Position numbers and translations under genes: made by a program
Source of the DNA: Bacillota bacterium
Lineage (GTDB): Bacteria; Bacillota; Clostridia; Christensenellales; Pumilibacteraceae
Length of the DNA stretch: 64,000 nt
Direction of reading: 5' to 3'
NCBI GenBank assembly: GCA_009779975.1
Contig: WRAY01000007.1
Coordinates: 1 to 64,000, forward strand
In this document: positions 49,595 to 58,940 of the stretch, piece after piece
How the letters are laid out: each line of letters starts with the position of its first letter
How positions within the stretch are numbered: position 1 is the stretch's first letter
The notes under the pieces: model-generated
What the model was told of the DNA's origin: nothing
Databases searched by the model: none
What the model saw: the letters and a program-made list of their open reading frames with translations, nothing else

Positions 49595-50770
49595 ATGAAC
49601 AAAACCTTGACTGTCTCCCAATTAAACTTATTCATCAAAGGCGTGTTTGCTGATGAATATATTTTGCATGATATTTGGGTTAGAGGGGAAGTTAGAGAGT
49701 TCAAAGTATCAGGAAATTCAACTTATATAACACTATATGAAAATGAGTGTGTTTTAAATTGTGTGAAATTTTCATCCTTGGAAGATATTGAAGTTGGGAA
49801 AAAAGTCCTTCTTCGCGGCGGTGTCAATTTTTTTGAAAAGGGCGGAAGAATATCGTTTATCATCAAGGAAGTCAAGATTGAGGGTGAGGGTGAAAACGCA
49901 CTTGCCTTAAAAAAACTAAAGGAAAAATTGCAAAAAGAAGGATTGTTTGAAAAGGGTTTAGAACTTCCGTTTCTCGTCAAAAAAATGTGTGTTATCACCG
50001 GAAATGCCGGAATTGTCATTCATGATATTTTATCTGTTTTGAAAAAGATTCCGATTGAAATTGCGGTTTTTACTGTTAAAATTCAAGGCGAGGGGGCAAG
50101 CGAGGAGATAATCAGGGCATTGAATGCAGTTGAAAATACAAATTATGATTGCATTTTAATCGCACGAGGCGGCGGAAGTGCTGCTGATTTGGATGTGTTT
50201 AATTGCGAAAAATTGTCAAGATATGTTGCTAACTATTCAAAACCGGTCATTTCTGCAATCGGACATGAAGTTGACTACTCGCTGGTTGATTTGTGTGCTA
50301 GAACAAGGTGTGCGACTCCGTCTATTGCCGCTCAAATCATACTTGATAAATTTTTATCACGATTTGCACTCGTCCAATCATATAAAGAAAAATTGTCTTT
50401 TATCATCACGAGATTATATGAAAAAAAATCATTATCTCTAAAAAATCTCTCAAACGAAATATCTTATGCCGGAGAGCGGAAACTTTCTTCATATATTCGA
50501 AAAATAACTCTCAATGCTCAAAGCATGTCAAACATACTGGAGGCTAAATTAAGGAATGATGAACAAAAGATAGCAAATCTTGCAACTTCGCTTGACCAAC
50601 TAAGCCCCCTGAAACTTCTAAAGCGAGGCTTTGTCAAAGTCGAAAAAGACGGAAAAACAATAACCAGTTCAAGCGAAGTCAAAGCAAACGAAAACATAGA
50701 TATAATTTTGCATGATGGGACTTTGCAGACGAAAATACAAAAAATCGAGGTGCGAAACAATGGAATTTGA
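49595..50770 (+). CDS. xseA: Exodeoxyribonuclease VII large subunit
   Basis: A 391-residue protein that degrades single-stranded DNA with XseB. LTVSQLNLFIKGVFADEYIL, then an OB-fold with VRGEVREFK; the catalytic domain has VITGNAGIVIHDILSVLKK, CILIARGGGSAADLDVFNCE and VISAIGHEVDYSLVDLCART. The C-terminal helices are shortened compared with the usual 440-450 residues (coiled coil reduced). Note ITGNAG where most have ITSxxG. An upstream in-frame ATG at 49574 lies in the hairpin remnant. It overlaps xseB by 11 bases. Confidence 0.95.
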   Translation: MNKTLTVSQLNLFIKGVFADEYILHDIWVRGEVREFKVSGNSTYITLYENECVLNCVKFSSLEDIEVGKKVLLRGGVNFFEKGGRISFIIKEVKIEGEGENALALKKLKEKLQKEGLFEKGLELPFLVKKMCVITGNAGIVIHDILSVLKKIPIEIAVFTVKIQGEGASEEIIRALNAVENTNYDCILIARGGGSAADLDVFNCEKLSRYVANYSKPVISAIGHEVDYSLVDLCARTRCATPSIAAQIILDKFLSRFALVQSYKEKLSFIITRLYEKKSLSLKNLSNEISYAGERKLSSYIRKITLNAQSMSNILEAKLRNDEQKIANLATSLDQLSPLKLLKRGFVKVEKDGKTITSSSEVKANENIDIILHDGTLQTKIQKIEVRNNGI

Positions 50771-50975
50771 AAAGAATTTAACTGAGTTGGAAAAAATTGT
50801 TCAAAAAATGCAAGACAAAAATATATCACTTAATGACGGCATTGTTCTTTATGAAAAGGGCATTGTTCTCACTCGCAAAGCATTAGACGACTTGTCTTCT
50901 TCTCGCGGGAAAATTGTCTTGCTAAAACATGAGATGGACAAACTTATTGAGGAGCCATATAATGGAGAGGTTTAG
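50760..50975 (+). CDS. xseB: Exodeoxyribonuclease VII small subunit
   Basis: A 71-residue helical protein. FEKNLTELEKIVQKMQDKNI and LNDGIVLYEKGIVLTRKAL are the XseB signature. It stabilises and activates XseA by coiled-coil contact. The start ATG at 50760 lies inside the xseA end, with GAGGTG upstream; the stop lies inside the ispA start region. Confidence 0.95.
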   Translation: MEFEKNLTELEKIVQKMQDKNISLNDGIVLYEKGIVLTRKALDDLSSSRGKIVLLKHEMDKLIEEPYNGEV

Positions 50976-51798
50976 AAAAACAAAAGAAGAATTTGAAGAA
51001 TACTTAAATGAATTTGCGGCATTTGAGAGTGTTCCTCTTGCGTTAAGAGAAGCAATTTTGTATTCTCTAGTTGACGGCGGAAAAAGAATTCGTCCGGTCA
51101 TCTTTTTAGAGACATTGCGTGCCTTTTGCGGTGATGTTTGTAAAAATGCAAAAAAGTTCAGCGTTGCGATTGAATCGCTGCATATCTACACTCTTATTCA
51201 TGACGATTTGCCTTCGATGGACAATGACGATTTTCGGCGCGGAAAGCCTTCAAACCACAAAAAGTTCGGAGAAGGACTGGCAATACTTGCAGGAGATGCA
51301 CTCTTAAATTTTGCCTATGAGTTGATATTAGAGTGCATAGAGGAAACAAAGTGCGAAAAATTTATGAGGGCAGGAAGAGTTTTTTCTCAGTTACTAGGCT
51401 CAAACGGTCTAATCGGCGGACAGTCACTGGACATTGAAAATTTAAGCATGACTGACGAAAAACTAACCTATATTTTTGAAAATAAAACAATCGCACTTTT
51501 AAAAGTTTCAGCATTGTGCGGTGCTATATTAGGCGGAGCAGATGAAAAAGAACAAGAGTTAATATCTAAATTTATCTATCACTTCGGTTTTGCATTTCAA
51601 ATAAAAGATGACATGATTGAATTTTTTTCAAAAAAACCTCCAAGTTTTTGTGACTATATAGCACACTACGGCATAAATAAAGCAAAGGAAGATTTGGAAA
51701 AACACACCAAAAAAGCATTAAACGCACTCGAAAAACTAAAACAAGACACCTCATTTTTAAAGGAACTAACAGAATTTGCACAGGCAAGAGACCATTAA
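50962..51798 (+). CDS. ispA: Polyprenyl (farnesyl) diphosphate synthase
   Basis: A 278-residue trans-prenyltransferase condensing isopentenyl diphosphate with allylic diphosphates. SLVDGGKRIRPVIFLETLRA, then the first Asp-rich motif HDDLPSMDNDDFRRG, GEGLAILAGDALLNFAYEL and GLIGGQSLDI. The second Asp-rich motif reads FQIKDDMIEFFS instead of the usual QxxDDILD, so the third acidic residue is Glu. GAGGAG lies 9-14 bases before ATG 50962. It overlaps xseB by 14 and dxs by 23 bases, a tightly coupled isoprenoid unit. Confidence 0.93.
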   Translation: MERFRKTKEEFEEYLNEFAAFESVPLALREAILYSLVDGGKRIRPVIFLETLRAFCGDVCKNAKKFSVAIESLHIYTLIHDDLPSMDNDDFRRGKPSNHKKFGEGLAILAGDALLNFAYELILECIEETKCEKFMRAGRVFSQLLGSNGLIGGQSLDIENLSMTDEKLTYIFENKTIALLKVSALCGAILGGADEKEQELISKFIYHFGFAFQIKDDMIEFFSKKPPSFCDYIAHYGINKAKEDLEKHTKKALNALEKLKQDTSFLKELTEFAQARDH

Positions 51799-53581
51799 AA
51801 ATCTTGAAAACATCTCTTCACCAAATGACTTAAAAAACCTCACAATCAAGGAACTTCAAGCCTATTGTGGGGAAATTCGTGATGAAATAATAGATGTTGT
51901 TTCTGAAAAAGGCGGTCACTTTGCCTCAAATTTGGGGGCAATTGAATTGACTGCTGCAATTCATTATGTTTTCAATTCACCGGATGATAAATTGATTTTT
52001 GATGTCGGACATCAAACATATGCTCACAAAATCATAACAGGAAGAAGGAAAGAGTTCAAGAATCTTCGCACAAATGAGGGCGTTTCGGGAATGCCGAATC
52101 ATCTTGAGAGTGAACATGACATTTTCACTCTAGGGCACTCTTCGTCCGCTCTGTCGCTGTCTCTGGGACTCTCTAGGGCACGAGATTTAAAAAAAGAGAC
52201 GCATCATGTTGTTTCAATTGTCGGTGACGGGGCATTGACCGGCGGAATTTCCTATGAAGCATTATGCGACATTGGAGCAAATAAAGAACGGGTCATCATT
52301 ATTTTGAATGACAACGAAATGTCAATCTCAAAAAATGTCGGCGCTCTTTCAAAGCATCTTGCCCGTCTTAGATTGTCAAGAAAATATAACGCATTCAAAA
52401 ACGGACTAACAACTTTCTTTTCATATATTCCGCTGCTGGGACGAGCGGCAATTTTTTGTGCAACAAAAATTAAAAATGGCATTAGAACTCTTTTTCAAAG
52501 ACAACAAATGTTTGAAATACTCGGACTGAAATATATCGGACCATTCAACGGACATAACTTGAAAATGCTCATTCCAACGCTAGAGCGAGCCAAAAAATCA
52601 AAACGCCCTGTTCTCATTCATGTTTTGACAAAGAAGGGAAAAGGACATGTTGAGGCAGAAAAAAATCCAAGAGAGTTTCATGCAGTTCCGCCGAAAAACA
52701 AAGAAAATACTAAAGAGAGCGTGGGTAGTTTTTCAAAAATATGCGGAGAAACTTTGACTTGCCTTGCAAGTAAAAACAAAGATATTGTCGCAATCACCGC
52801 CGCTATGAGTGACGGAGTAGGACTTGAAGAGTTTGCAAAACAATATCCTAAGAGGTTTTTTGATGTTGCAATCGCAGAACAGCATGCAGCGCTGCTTGCC
52901 GCAGGTCTTTCCAAAGGCGAAATGAAACCTTATTTTTGTGTCTACTCATCATTTTTGCAACGCTCCTATGACCAACTTATTCATGAAATATCAATCAACT
53001 CTTTGCCGGTGACACTACTAATCGACAGGGCTGGAACACAGGGCGAGGACGGAATAACTCATCAAGGATTGTATGATTTGTCTTATTTAAATCATGTTGA
53101 AAACATTGCCGTTTGTTCGCCAAAAGACGGAAAAGAACTGGAAATGATGTTGGAGTTTTCTCAAAACTACTCAGCCCCGCTAGCAATAAGATACCCCCGA
53201 AATTTCAAAATAAACTATGAAACTCACCAAAAAATTGAAATAGGTAAATGGGAAATTATCAGAGAAGATGAAAAATCTAATGTTTATGTATTGGCAGTCG
53301 GCAACAGAATGCTTGATATTGCAAATGAAATAAATTCTGCAAACATTATAAACGCACGATTTGTGAAACCTCTTGATGAAGAATTCCTCAAACAAATTAA
53401 CAAAACCGAAAACACTATCATCACAATGGAGGACAATATTAAAGCAGGCGGCTTTGGAGAAAGTGTCTTGAGTTTTCTAAATGATGTCGGCTTGATGGCA
53501 AAAGTTGAAATAAAATCTTTTAAAAATGCATTGATAGACAACAGGGATAGCATGCAATCATTGATAGAAAACGGTTTTTAG
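51776..53581 (+). CDS. dxs: 1-deoxy-D-xylulose-5-phosphate synthase
   Basis: A 601-residue thiamine-diphosphate enzyme joining pyruvate and glyceraldehyde 3-phosphate in the first step of the MEP isoprenoid pathway. GGHFASNLGAIELTAAIHYV, then GDGALTGGISYEALCDIG with ILNDNEMSIS (TPP and Mg site), FDVAIAEQHAALLAAGLS and IDRAGTQGEDGITHQGLYD are conserved. Slightly shorter than the usual 620-635. It starts with TTG inside the ispA end; AAAGGA lies upstream. No ATG option keeps the N-terminal domain. Confidence 0.95.
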   Translation: MHRQETIKNLENISSPNDLKNLTIKELQAYCGEIRDEIIDVVSEKGGHFASNLGAIELTAAIHYVFNSPDDKLIFDVGHQTYAHKIITGRRKEFKNLRTNEGVSGMPNHLESEHDIFTLGHSSSALSLSLGLSRARDLKKETHHVVSIVGDGALTGGISYEALCDIGANKERVIIILNDNEMSISKNVGALSKHLARLRLSRKYNAFKNGLTTFFSYIPLLGRAAIFCATKIKNGIRTLFQRQQMFEILGLKYIGPFNGHNLKMLIPTLERAKKSKRPVLIHVLTKKGKGHVEAEKNPREFHAVPPKNKENTKESVGSFSKICGETLTCLASKNKDIVAITAAMSDGVGLEEFAKQYPKRFFDVAIAEQHAALLAAGLSKGEMKPYFCVYSSFLQRSYDQLIHEISINSLPVTLLIDRAGTQGEDGITHQGLYDLSYLNHVENIAVCSPKDGKELEMMLEFSQNYSAPLAIRYPRNFKINYETHQKIEIGKWEIIREDEKSNVYVLAVGNRMLDIANEINSANIINARFVKPLDEEFLKQINKTENTIITMEDNIKAGGFGESVLSFLNDVGLMAKVEIKSFKNALIDNRDSMQSLIENGF

Positions 53582-53603
53582 TAATATATTTGAAACATCA
53601 AAA

Positions 53604-53638
53604 GAATCGGCTGAACGAAAGTTCAGCCGATTCTTTTT
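53604..53638. terminator. Terminator between dxs and cluster B
   Basis: GAATCGGCTGAAC and GTTCAGCCGATTC form a perfect 13-base-pair stem around GAAA with TTTTT on the plus strand and TTTT on the minus strand, so it can serve both convergent transcripts. Confidence 0.95.
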
Positions 53639-53708
53639 GTTATTTGTTTGTTTTGCGAAAAATAAGAAAATCTCGTTTGTTATTAAAACCTTGGGACTAC
53701 TATTTGTT

Positions 53709-56534
53709 TTACGCTTCAAAATCATAGAATTTGAAAGCAAGACCGAGTGTTCCTAAGCCGGGAGCCCTAAAGTAGATACCTATTTTTTCAGAATCTCTAA
53801 TCGCTTGGTCAGTGTTAACCAACTCTCCGGTTATGCCTGTTTGAGTCATAGACCAATCATTTACCGGGATAACAGGATTCATAAAGAAATCAAATAGCGG
53901 ATGTTGGTCTCCGCCGGGAAGTCCCATTGCATATTCCGGATTAAACATAGGATTAATAACAAGTCCGCCCGGTAAAAATCTCACTCCGCCTGCGTTGAAT
54001 AAAGGAATAGCACCGACATTCCAACCTAAACGAAGGTCATTAACAGGGAATGGCGGTTGCGGCAGAGGCACCATTCCGGGAGCAATAATGCTTTCAAATT
54101 CATTTGTTGTGTGTCCTCCCATATCCAAAATTGCTTCGCCGTCAAAACTTAAAATTCCTCGGACATTAAAGTTATCAGGGATGTTGTTTCCTTCTACTCT
54201 GATTGCTCCGATGAAATTAAGAGTGTCTTGAACAATGCCGGATGCACTTGTTGGTGCAAAAACGGTCTTGCCCCAATCATTTATTAATTCTAAATCCATG
54301 ACATTAAAATCATTGAGAAGGTGCGCAACGCCATAGACTAAAAACCAAGGTGCAGTTGGTTGGACAAAGTTTTCAACGGTCGAGTCAATAAAGTGAATTT
54401 GAGGATATATTTCAGAAGTATAGATTCCCTGAACACCCCAAAAATTGCCAAGAACAATAAGAGGACCGCCTGAGCGTCTAACATCACTTCTGTAGACAGT
54501 TGCGTGTCCGTTCCAACTGTAGATTGAATTGCTCCACGAGTCATACATTCTGCTGTCGCTTATTGTTAGCATACCATATTGCTCGCTTGTTGAATAGATT
54601 TGAAAATGTGCAAAGTGTCCGCGAAGTATTATGTTTGAAACATCAACATCGCCTCTGACATAAGCAAATCTTGCACCCCTGCTATCTTCTTCTTGGTCGC
54701 TTCTTTGGACATTACCGAGTGACGATAGATTTCTTATGTTTATTTCCGAGTCATTGAGCGCACTCATAAAAAAGAGTGACATATGAGACATAACAAAGCC
54801 TGTCGGAGACCTGTCACTTGTGGCATCATCATGCACTAAGGGAAGATTTGAGGCATCTATAGAAAAATAATTGCCGATAAAGTTAAAAGGTTGGTCAGGA
54901 TTGTCATGAACTCTATAGAATAGGGAAGTTGCAGTGGCTTCTTGAATTAGATGACCGCTGGCATTAAAAAGGACATCAGGAAGATTATTGCGAGTTATGT
55001 TGATATTGTTATGAAGGATAATACCGTTAAGGTCATTGTTATCAGCGCCTCTTTCATCAATCCAGGCTTCTCTAGGCGGAATGTTAGTGTAGATTGGATG
55101 AAGGCTTCTGTTGTCAAGCATTCCGAGTCCGAAAATACCGCCGACTTCAGTAACATTCATAGCATCAATGACTGTGATGTTGTCAAGAACAAGGGCAGGG
55201 AAGGCAAGGATATTATCAGGGTTTGCAAGATGCTCAGGATTTGCTATTTGCTGAGTGATTCTAAACGGTCCCGCATCAATTGCCGCCTCATGGAATTGGA
55301 AAGAGCCAAGAGCAGGAATAATAGTTATATAGGTGTCTCTTTCTGCACCGGTAAGATTTACCCATTCATAACTTGCTCCAACGCTTTGATATTGATAGAC
55401 ATTAATTAAAGGAGCATAATTTCCGACAGTGATAGTTCTGACACCTCCTATTGCCGTCAGGTCAAGTTCTTGAATAATAGGAAAGAACGAGAAAGGATTG
55501 TTAGTTCCGATATAATATCCCTCATCTCTTAGTTTAAAGTCGTTTTCAAGAGTTCCGACTCTTGAAATGTTTTGATGATATAAGTTCAAAAATCCGGGGA
55601 GAGCAAAAGATACTATACTAAATTCTCTGACTATTGTGATAAAAGTTGTGACGGAATTATTGAAACCTTCATACAAGAATGTTGCTGTTAAAGGCTGCGG
55701 TCCGAGAACTGATGTGTTGATAGTATTAAAAGATAATCCGGTGTAGGGATATTCAATAATGCGATTAGTGTTATCCGAATAAAGTATTCTAATTTCAACT
55801 CCTGTTAAGTCTACGGTAGTATTTCTGACGAACATGGTAGGAGGGTCAACAAATTCAAGTCCTGCAATAGGATTTACTGTGTCTGAACGAACTTCAACAT
55901 TGATTGAGGCAGTGTTTGGGAATGCCCTGTAGGTAAAAGTAGCAATCAAAGGATGCCAACCGGCAACAGATGTGTTGATGCTTGAAAAATTAAGAGCAAG
56001 GCGTGAATCTTGAGGAAAAGTTGCCAAAATAGAGTCTCTTTCATCATCTGCAAAATTAACTCTGACAGTCACTCCATTAAAATCCGCAGCGCTAATAGAA
56101 TCGCCTTGGTCAAAATACAAGTCAAAATCAACAAACTCTATATTTGAAACAGGATTTGTGTCTTGAGGCAGGACTGTGATAGGAATTTCAGCAAATCTTG
56201 AAAACTCACCCTCGGTGAAGGTTACCCTCAAAGGAATGTTTGCCCTTGGGATAGTAGTGTCAATAGCAGACGGCAAGAATGTCAAACGAGGGTCGCCATA
56301 ATAAAGATATATAACATCTTCCTCTCTTTCGTCATTGAATTCAACTCTAACTCTGGTTCCTGTAAGAGAGAATGTTTGACCGAAATAATAATGTGTTTGA
56401 ACAGTTTCCATCACAAAAGTGACATTTTCAATTGGGTTTGGCGGCGGCGGAACTATCACCGGACATGCAAACAAGAATAGCATGCAGAAAGCGATAGTTA
56501 GTGCTACTGCACTTTGTTTGATTCTTTTTTTCAT
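53709..56534 (-). CDS. Large surface lipoprotein with Ig-like and beta-helix regions (cluster B)
   Basis: A 941-residue protein. KKRIKQSAVALTIAFCMLFL and FAC form a lipoprotein signal with Cys near 24, followed by a Pro-rich spacer. Residues about 35-310 contain three Ig-like repeats with TLTGTRVRVEFNDER-like or GVEIRILYSDNTNRI strands (bacterial Ig, group 3-like). The rest resembles the end of the cluster A lipoprotein: GIILHNNINITRNNL, then SEINIRNLSSLGN, ISDSRMYDSWSNSIYSWNGH, a beta-helix pattern. The ATG at 56534 is preceded by AAAAGGAG next to a GCGTC stem-loop. There are no Flg_new repeats here. It is last in cluster B, probably a cell-surface ligand. Confidence 0.87.
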   Translation of the reverse strand: MKKRIKQSAVALTIAFCMLFLFACPVIVPPPPNPIENVTFVMETVQTHYYFGQTFSLTGTRVRVEFNDEREEDVIYLYYGDPRLTFLPSAIDTTIPRANIPLRVTFTEGEFSRFAEIPITVLPQDTNPVSNIEFVDFDLYFDQGDSISAADFNGVTVRVNFADDERDSILATFPQDSRLALNFSSINTSVAGWHPLIATFTYRAFPNTASINVEVRSDTVNPIAGLEFVDPPTMFVRNTTVDLTGVEIRILYSDNTNRIIEYPYTGLSFNTINTSVLGPQPLTATFLYEGFNNSVTTFITIVREFSIVSFALPGFLNLYHQNISRVGTLENDFKLRDEGYYIGTNNPFSFFPIIQELDLTAIGGVRTITVGNYAPLINVYQYQSVGASYEWVNLTGAERDTYITIIPALGSFQFHEAAIDAGPFRITQQIANPEHLANPDNILAFPALVLDNITVIDAMNVTEVGGIFGLGMLDNRSLHPIYTNIPPREAWIDERGADNNDLNGIILHNNINITRNNLPDVLFNASGHLIQEATATSLFYRVHDNPDQPFNFIGNYFSIDASNLPLVHDDATSDRSPTGFVMSHMSLFFMSALNDSEINIRNLSSLGNVQRSDQEEDSRGARFAYVRGDVDVSNIILRGHFAHFQIYSTSEQYGMLTISDSRMYDSWSNSIYSWNGHATVYRSDVRRSGGPLIVLGNFWGVQGIYTSEIYPQIHFIDSTVENFVQPTAPWFLVYGVAHLLNDFNVMDLELINDWGKTVFAPTSASGIVQDTLNFIGAIRVEGNNIPDNFNVRGILSFDGEAILDMGGHTTNEFESIIAPGMVPLPQPPFPVNDLRLGWNVGAIPLFNAGGVRFLPGGLVINPMFNPEYAMGLPGGDQHPLFDFFMNPVIPVNDWSMTQTGITGELVNTDQAIRDSEKIGIYFRAPGLGTLGLAFKFYDFEA

Positions 56535-56545
56535 TTTTTGTTTTT

Positions 56546-56574
56546 CTCCTTTTGCGTCTATGACGCTTTTGTTA
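56546..56574 (-). promoter_or_regulatory. GCGTC stem-loop before the cluster B lipoprotein
   Basis: On the minus strand ACAAAAGCGTCATAGACGCA and AAAGGAG: the hairpin GCGTC-ATA-GACGC (56566-56554) is next to the Shine-Dalgarno. It differs from the one at 47774 by two or three bases. Confidence 0.6.
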
Positions 56575-56690
56575 GTTTTGAAAAAGTATTTATATACTTT
56601 TATCAAGTTTTGATTTTTTATCTATATGTAACTATTTTGTATCTAAAACAGGAAAGTATTTATTTTAAATAAAAAATAGATTATTGAACA

Positions 56691-57215
56691 CTAGACAAAC
56701 AGCATTCTTAGAGTGTCAGTTCTTCCGCTTCCGTCTGCTGAACTAAGTCCTATTGCAATATTCGCATCGGGAGTTAATGCTCCTTCTCTAATTAAAAGAG
56801 TAAGTCGAGCGGAATATTGCCTATCATCATCATCATCAAATCTATCTATAAGAACAGACGGGCTTTCAACCGGAAACAATAAAGCATCTCTGTTTGTTGC
56901 GTTTAGCGGGTAAACTTCCCATTCCAGATAAACAACAATCCCTCTGCCGTAGTCAGTTTCAGTAATCATATTTCCGTGAACTACGATAGGATAAGATTGC
57001 CACCATTCATCATCCTCATCAGTTGCCCTCCACAATCTAACAGTAGGTTCACCGATTATTTCGCCGTCACGAGAGAGAATATAAACACTTGTGAACTCAA
57101 CTCGTTCAACTAAAATAGTCGGGTTAACAACTGAGAGTTGCAAGCCAAAAAATGCTATAAACAATATAGACACAAAATAAACTATTCCGACAACTAATAA
57201 TACTGATTTTCGCAT
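56691..57215 (-). CDS. Membrane-anchored Ig-like small protein (cluster B)
   Basis: A 174-residue protein. One TM helix (SVLLVVGIVYFVSILFIAFF) is followed by an extracellular all-beta region with YVEWEVYPLN-like strands (GIVVYLEWEVYPLNATNRDA), an acidic DDDDDR turn and a final strand GRTDTLRMLFV. It is the positional counterpart of the 319-residue BIG2 protein of cluster A: between permease and lipoprotein, same topology. AAGGAG lies upstream. The Ig assignment rests on strand pattern and context. Confidence 0.75.
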   Translation of the reverse strand: MRKSVLLVVGIVYFVSILFIAFFGLQLSVVNPTILVERVEFTSVYILSRDGEIIGEPTVRLWRATDEDDEWWQSYPIVVHGNMITETDYGRGIVVYLEWEVYPLNATNRDALLFPVESPSVLIDRFDDDDDRQYSARLTLLIREGALTPDANIAIGLSSADGSGRTDTLRMLFV

Positions 57216-57247
57216 TTTTCTCCTTTTATATGATGAGTGGTGAAACC

Positions 57248-58939
57248 CTACATTTCTTTAAAGTAGACTTTGACATTTTGGATGAGCAGATAAAATCTAA
57301 TTGCCATGAAGACGGCAGAGAGTCCAAAGACAGTTATCCATGCAAGGTGCGCACCGTCAATTCCATATTGAAGAGTAAGCAATGTTGAAATTGCGGCGAT
57401 TAAAAATGACATGACAACGGCAATGATGAGACTTTTTGTTTCGTTGACATTGCTTGTTTCGTGAACTCCGTCAATGATTTTGAGATATTGCGGATTTGTT
57501 ATGTCCATCTCGATTGACCAGCAAATGTGGGAAATTGCAAAGAAAAACACACTGAAGAAAATGAGAGCGGACATAAGAGGGGGGAGGTAGTTTGCTCTTG
57601 CTATTATAGCGGTTGTAAGGATTAGTGACGCCATTGAAAGAGTTGCATTAAGTGACATTTTTGCGGCAATGTTTGCCTTGACAGTATCTGGAGTTGTTTT
57701 GAGGATATAGACTGCTTTTCCTTCGCTTGAAAAAATTGAAGCCGAACTAACATGCTGAGTTGTGAGTATCAGTATTAGCAGAAGAAAATTTGTAGTGAGT
57801 GCGACAATATCACCAAGGAAACGAGTGTCGAGCGCTCCATAAATTCTGTTTAGCAGAAATATTGAAAAAGGCAAAAAGAACACACCGATGAGGGTTTGAA
57901 CAAGTGCTGCAGGGGTTCTGAACCGAAGGAGGAGTTCTTTTTTTAATATTGACAAAAAAGAATTTAGTTTGATGTTTTTCTTTTGATTTTTCCTCTCTTT
58001 TTTGTTGTTTTCTTTGTGGCGTGACACCATCATGAAATATAGGGGACGGACAATAAAAAAAGCAATGACAAGAAGTATGACACACACTAAGAGTGCAATA
58101 AAAAATATTGCGGCACGAGATGAAGATGAAACATCGTGTATGCGGATAGTGTAGCGGCCGACATTGGTCAAAATACCGCGAGTGCCTGAAACCATCCAAA
58201 TAAGTAAATCAAATACAATGAAAATTCTTGAAAAACGATATAAAAAAGTTTCAATTGACTCTATATTATTCTGAAAACTACCAAAAAAATCAAAGTTTTC
58301 GGGTATTCTGCCTGCAACTCTAAAGAGCAAAATAATTACAGCGGTTGCAGCTGTTGCGGCAAGAATGTATTGAATAACCTTAAAACGCCTCAAAAATAGC
58401 GAAACAAAAAGTAATGGTATGGATAAAAGTGCTCCAAACACAACAGGAATAAGTGATGTCAGTAAGAAAAATAATGGCAGCATGAGATAGAACTCAGCGG
58501 ATGCATTATTTGCAATTCCAAAGCCAATAAAAATCGGAACAATAAAAATGAGAGAGCGTTTAAACTCGTTGATGTAATAGACAATAAGTTTTGATAAAAA
58601 CACTTGAGAGCGGGGAACGGGGAAAGTTAAAAGTATTTGATTGTCGAATGAAAAATAAAGATTTTTCATCATTGAGTAGGTTGTGAAAAGGATAGAAAGA
58701 AGCATCATTACCGTAAAAACAAAAGTCAAAGCATTTGGAGCAAGGGGAAGCCCAAAAATACCGTTAATCCGAATTTGATGCCAAATCAGCCAACACAAAA
58801 CAGTCAAAACAACAAACGCAAAAACAGGCAGCATTATTTTCAATATTGCTTGCTTTGTGCTTTTCAAAAAACTGAAATCCAGTTTTTCTCTTAGTTGCAT
58901 TGCAACCAGCGTTTTTAAGTTTTTTAAATAAATTCTCAT
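57248..58939 (-). CDS. ABC-2-like permease, about 12 TM (cluster B)
   Basis: A 563-residue membrane protein, paralogue of 39408-41024. Shared features are the N-terminal amphipathic start before the first helix, FDNQILLTFPVPRSQVFLSK matching NSLYMTLPVTQNQ, the basic central loop (RHKENNKKERKNQKKN), LLLRFRTPAALVQTLIGVFF and SSEGKAVYILKTTPDTVKA. It starts 1 base after the upstream ATPase fusion stop, with no Shine-Dalgarno, so its translation depends on coupling. It should form the channel of an exporter driven by that ATPase. Confidence 0.85.
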   Translation of the reverse strand: MRIYLKNLKTLVAMQLREKLDFSFLKSTKQAILKIMLPVFAFVVLTVLCWLIWHQIRINGIFGLPLAPNALTFVFTVMMLLSILFTTYSMMKNLYFSFDNQILLTFPVPRSQVFLSKLIVYYINEFKRSLIFIVPIFIGFGIANNASAEFYLMLPLFFLLTSLIPVVFGALLSIPLLFVSLFLRRFKVIQYILAATAATAVIILLFRVAGRIPENFDFFGSFQNNIESIETFLYRFSRIFIVFDLLIWMVSGTRGILTNVGRYTIRIHDVSSSSRAAIFFIALLVCVILLVIAFFIVRPLYFMMVSRHKENNKKERKNQKKNIKLNSFLSILKKELLLRFRTPAALVQTLIGVFFLPFSIFLLNRIYGALDTRFLGDIVALTTNFLLLILILTTQHVSSASIFSSEGKAVYILKTTPDTVKANIAAKMSLNATLSMASLILTTAIIARANYLPPLMSALIFFSVFFFAISHICWSIEMDITNPQYLKIIDGVHETSNVNETKSLIIAVVMSFLIAAISTLLTLQYGIDGAHLAWITVFGLSAVFMAIRFYLLIQNVKVYFKEM

Positions 58940-58940
58940 T

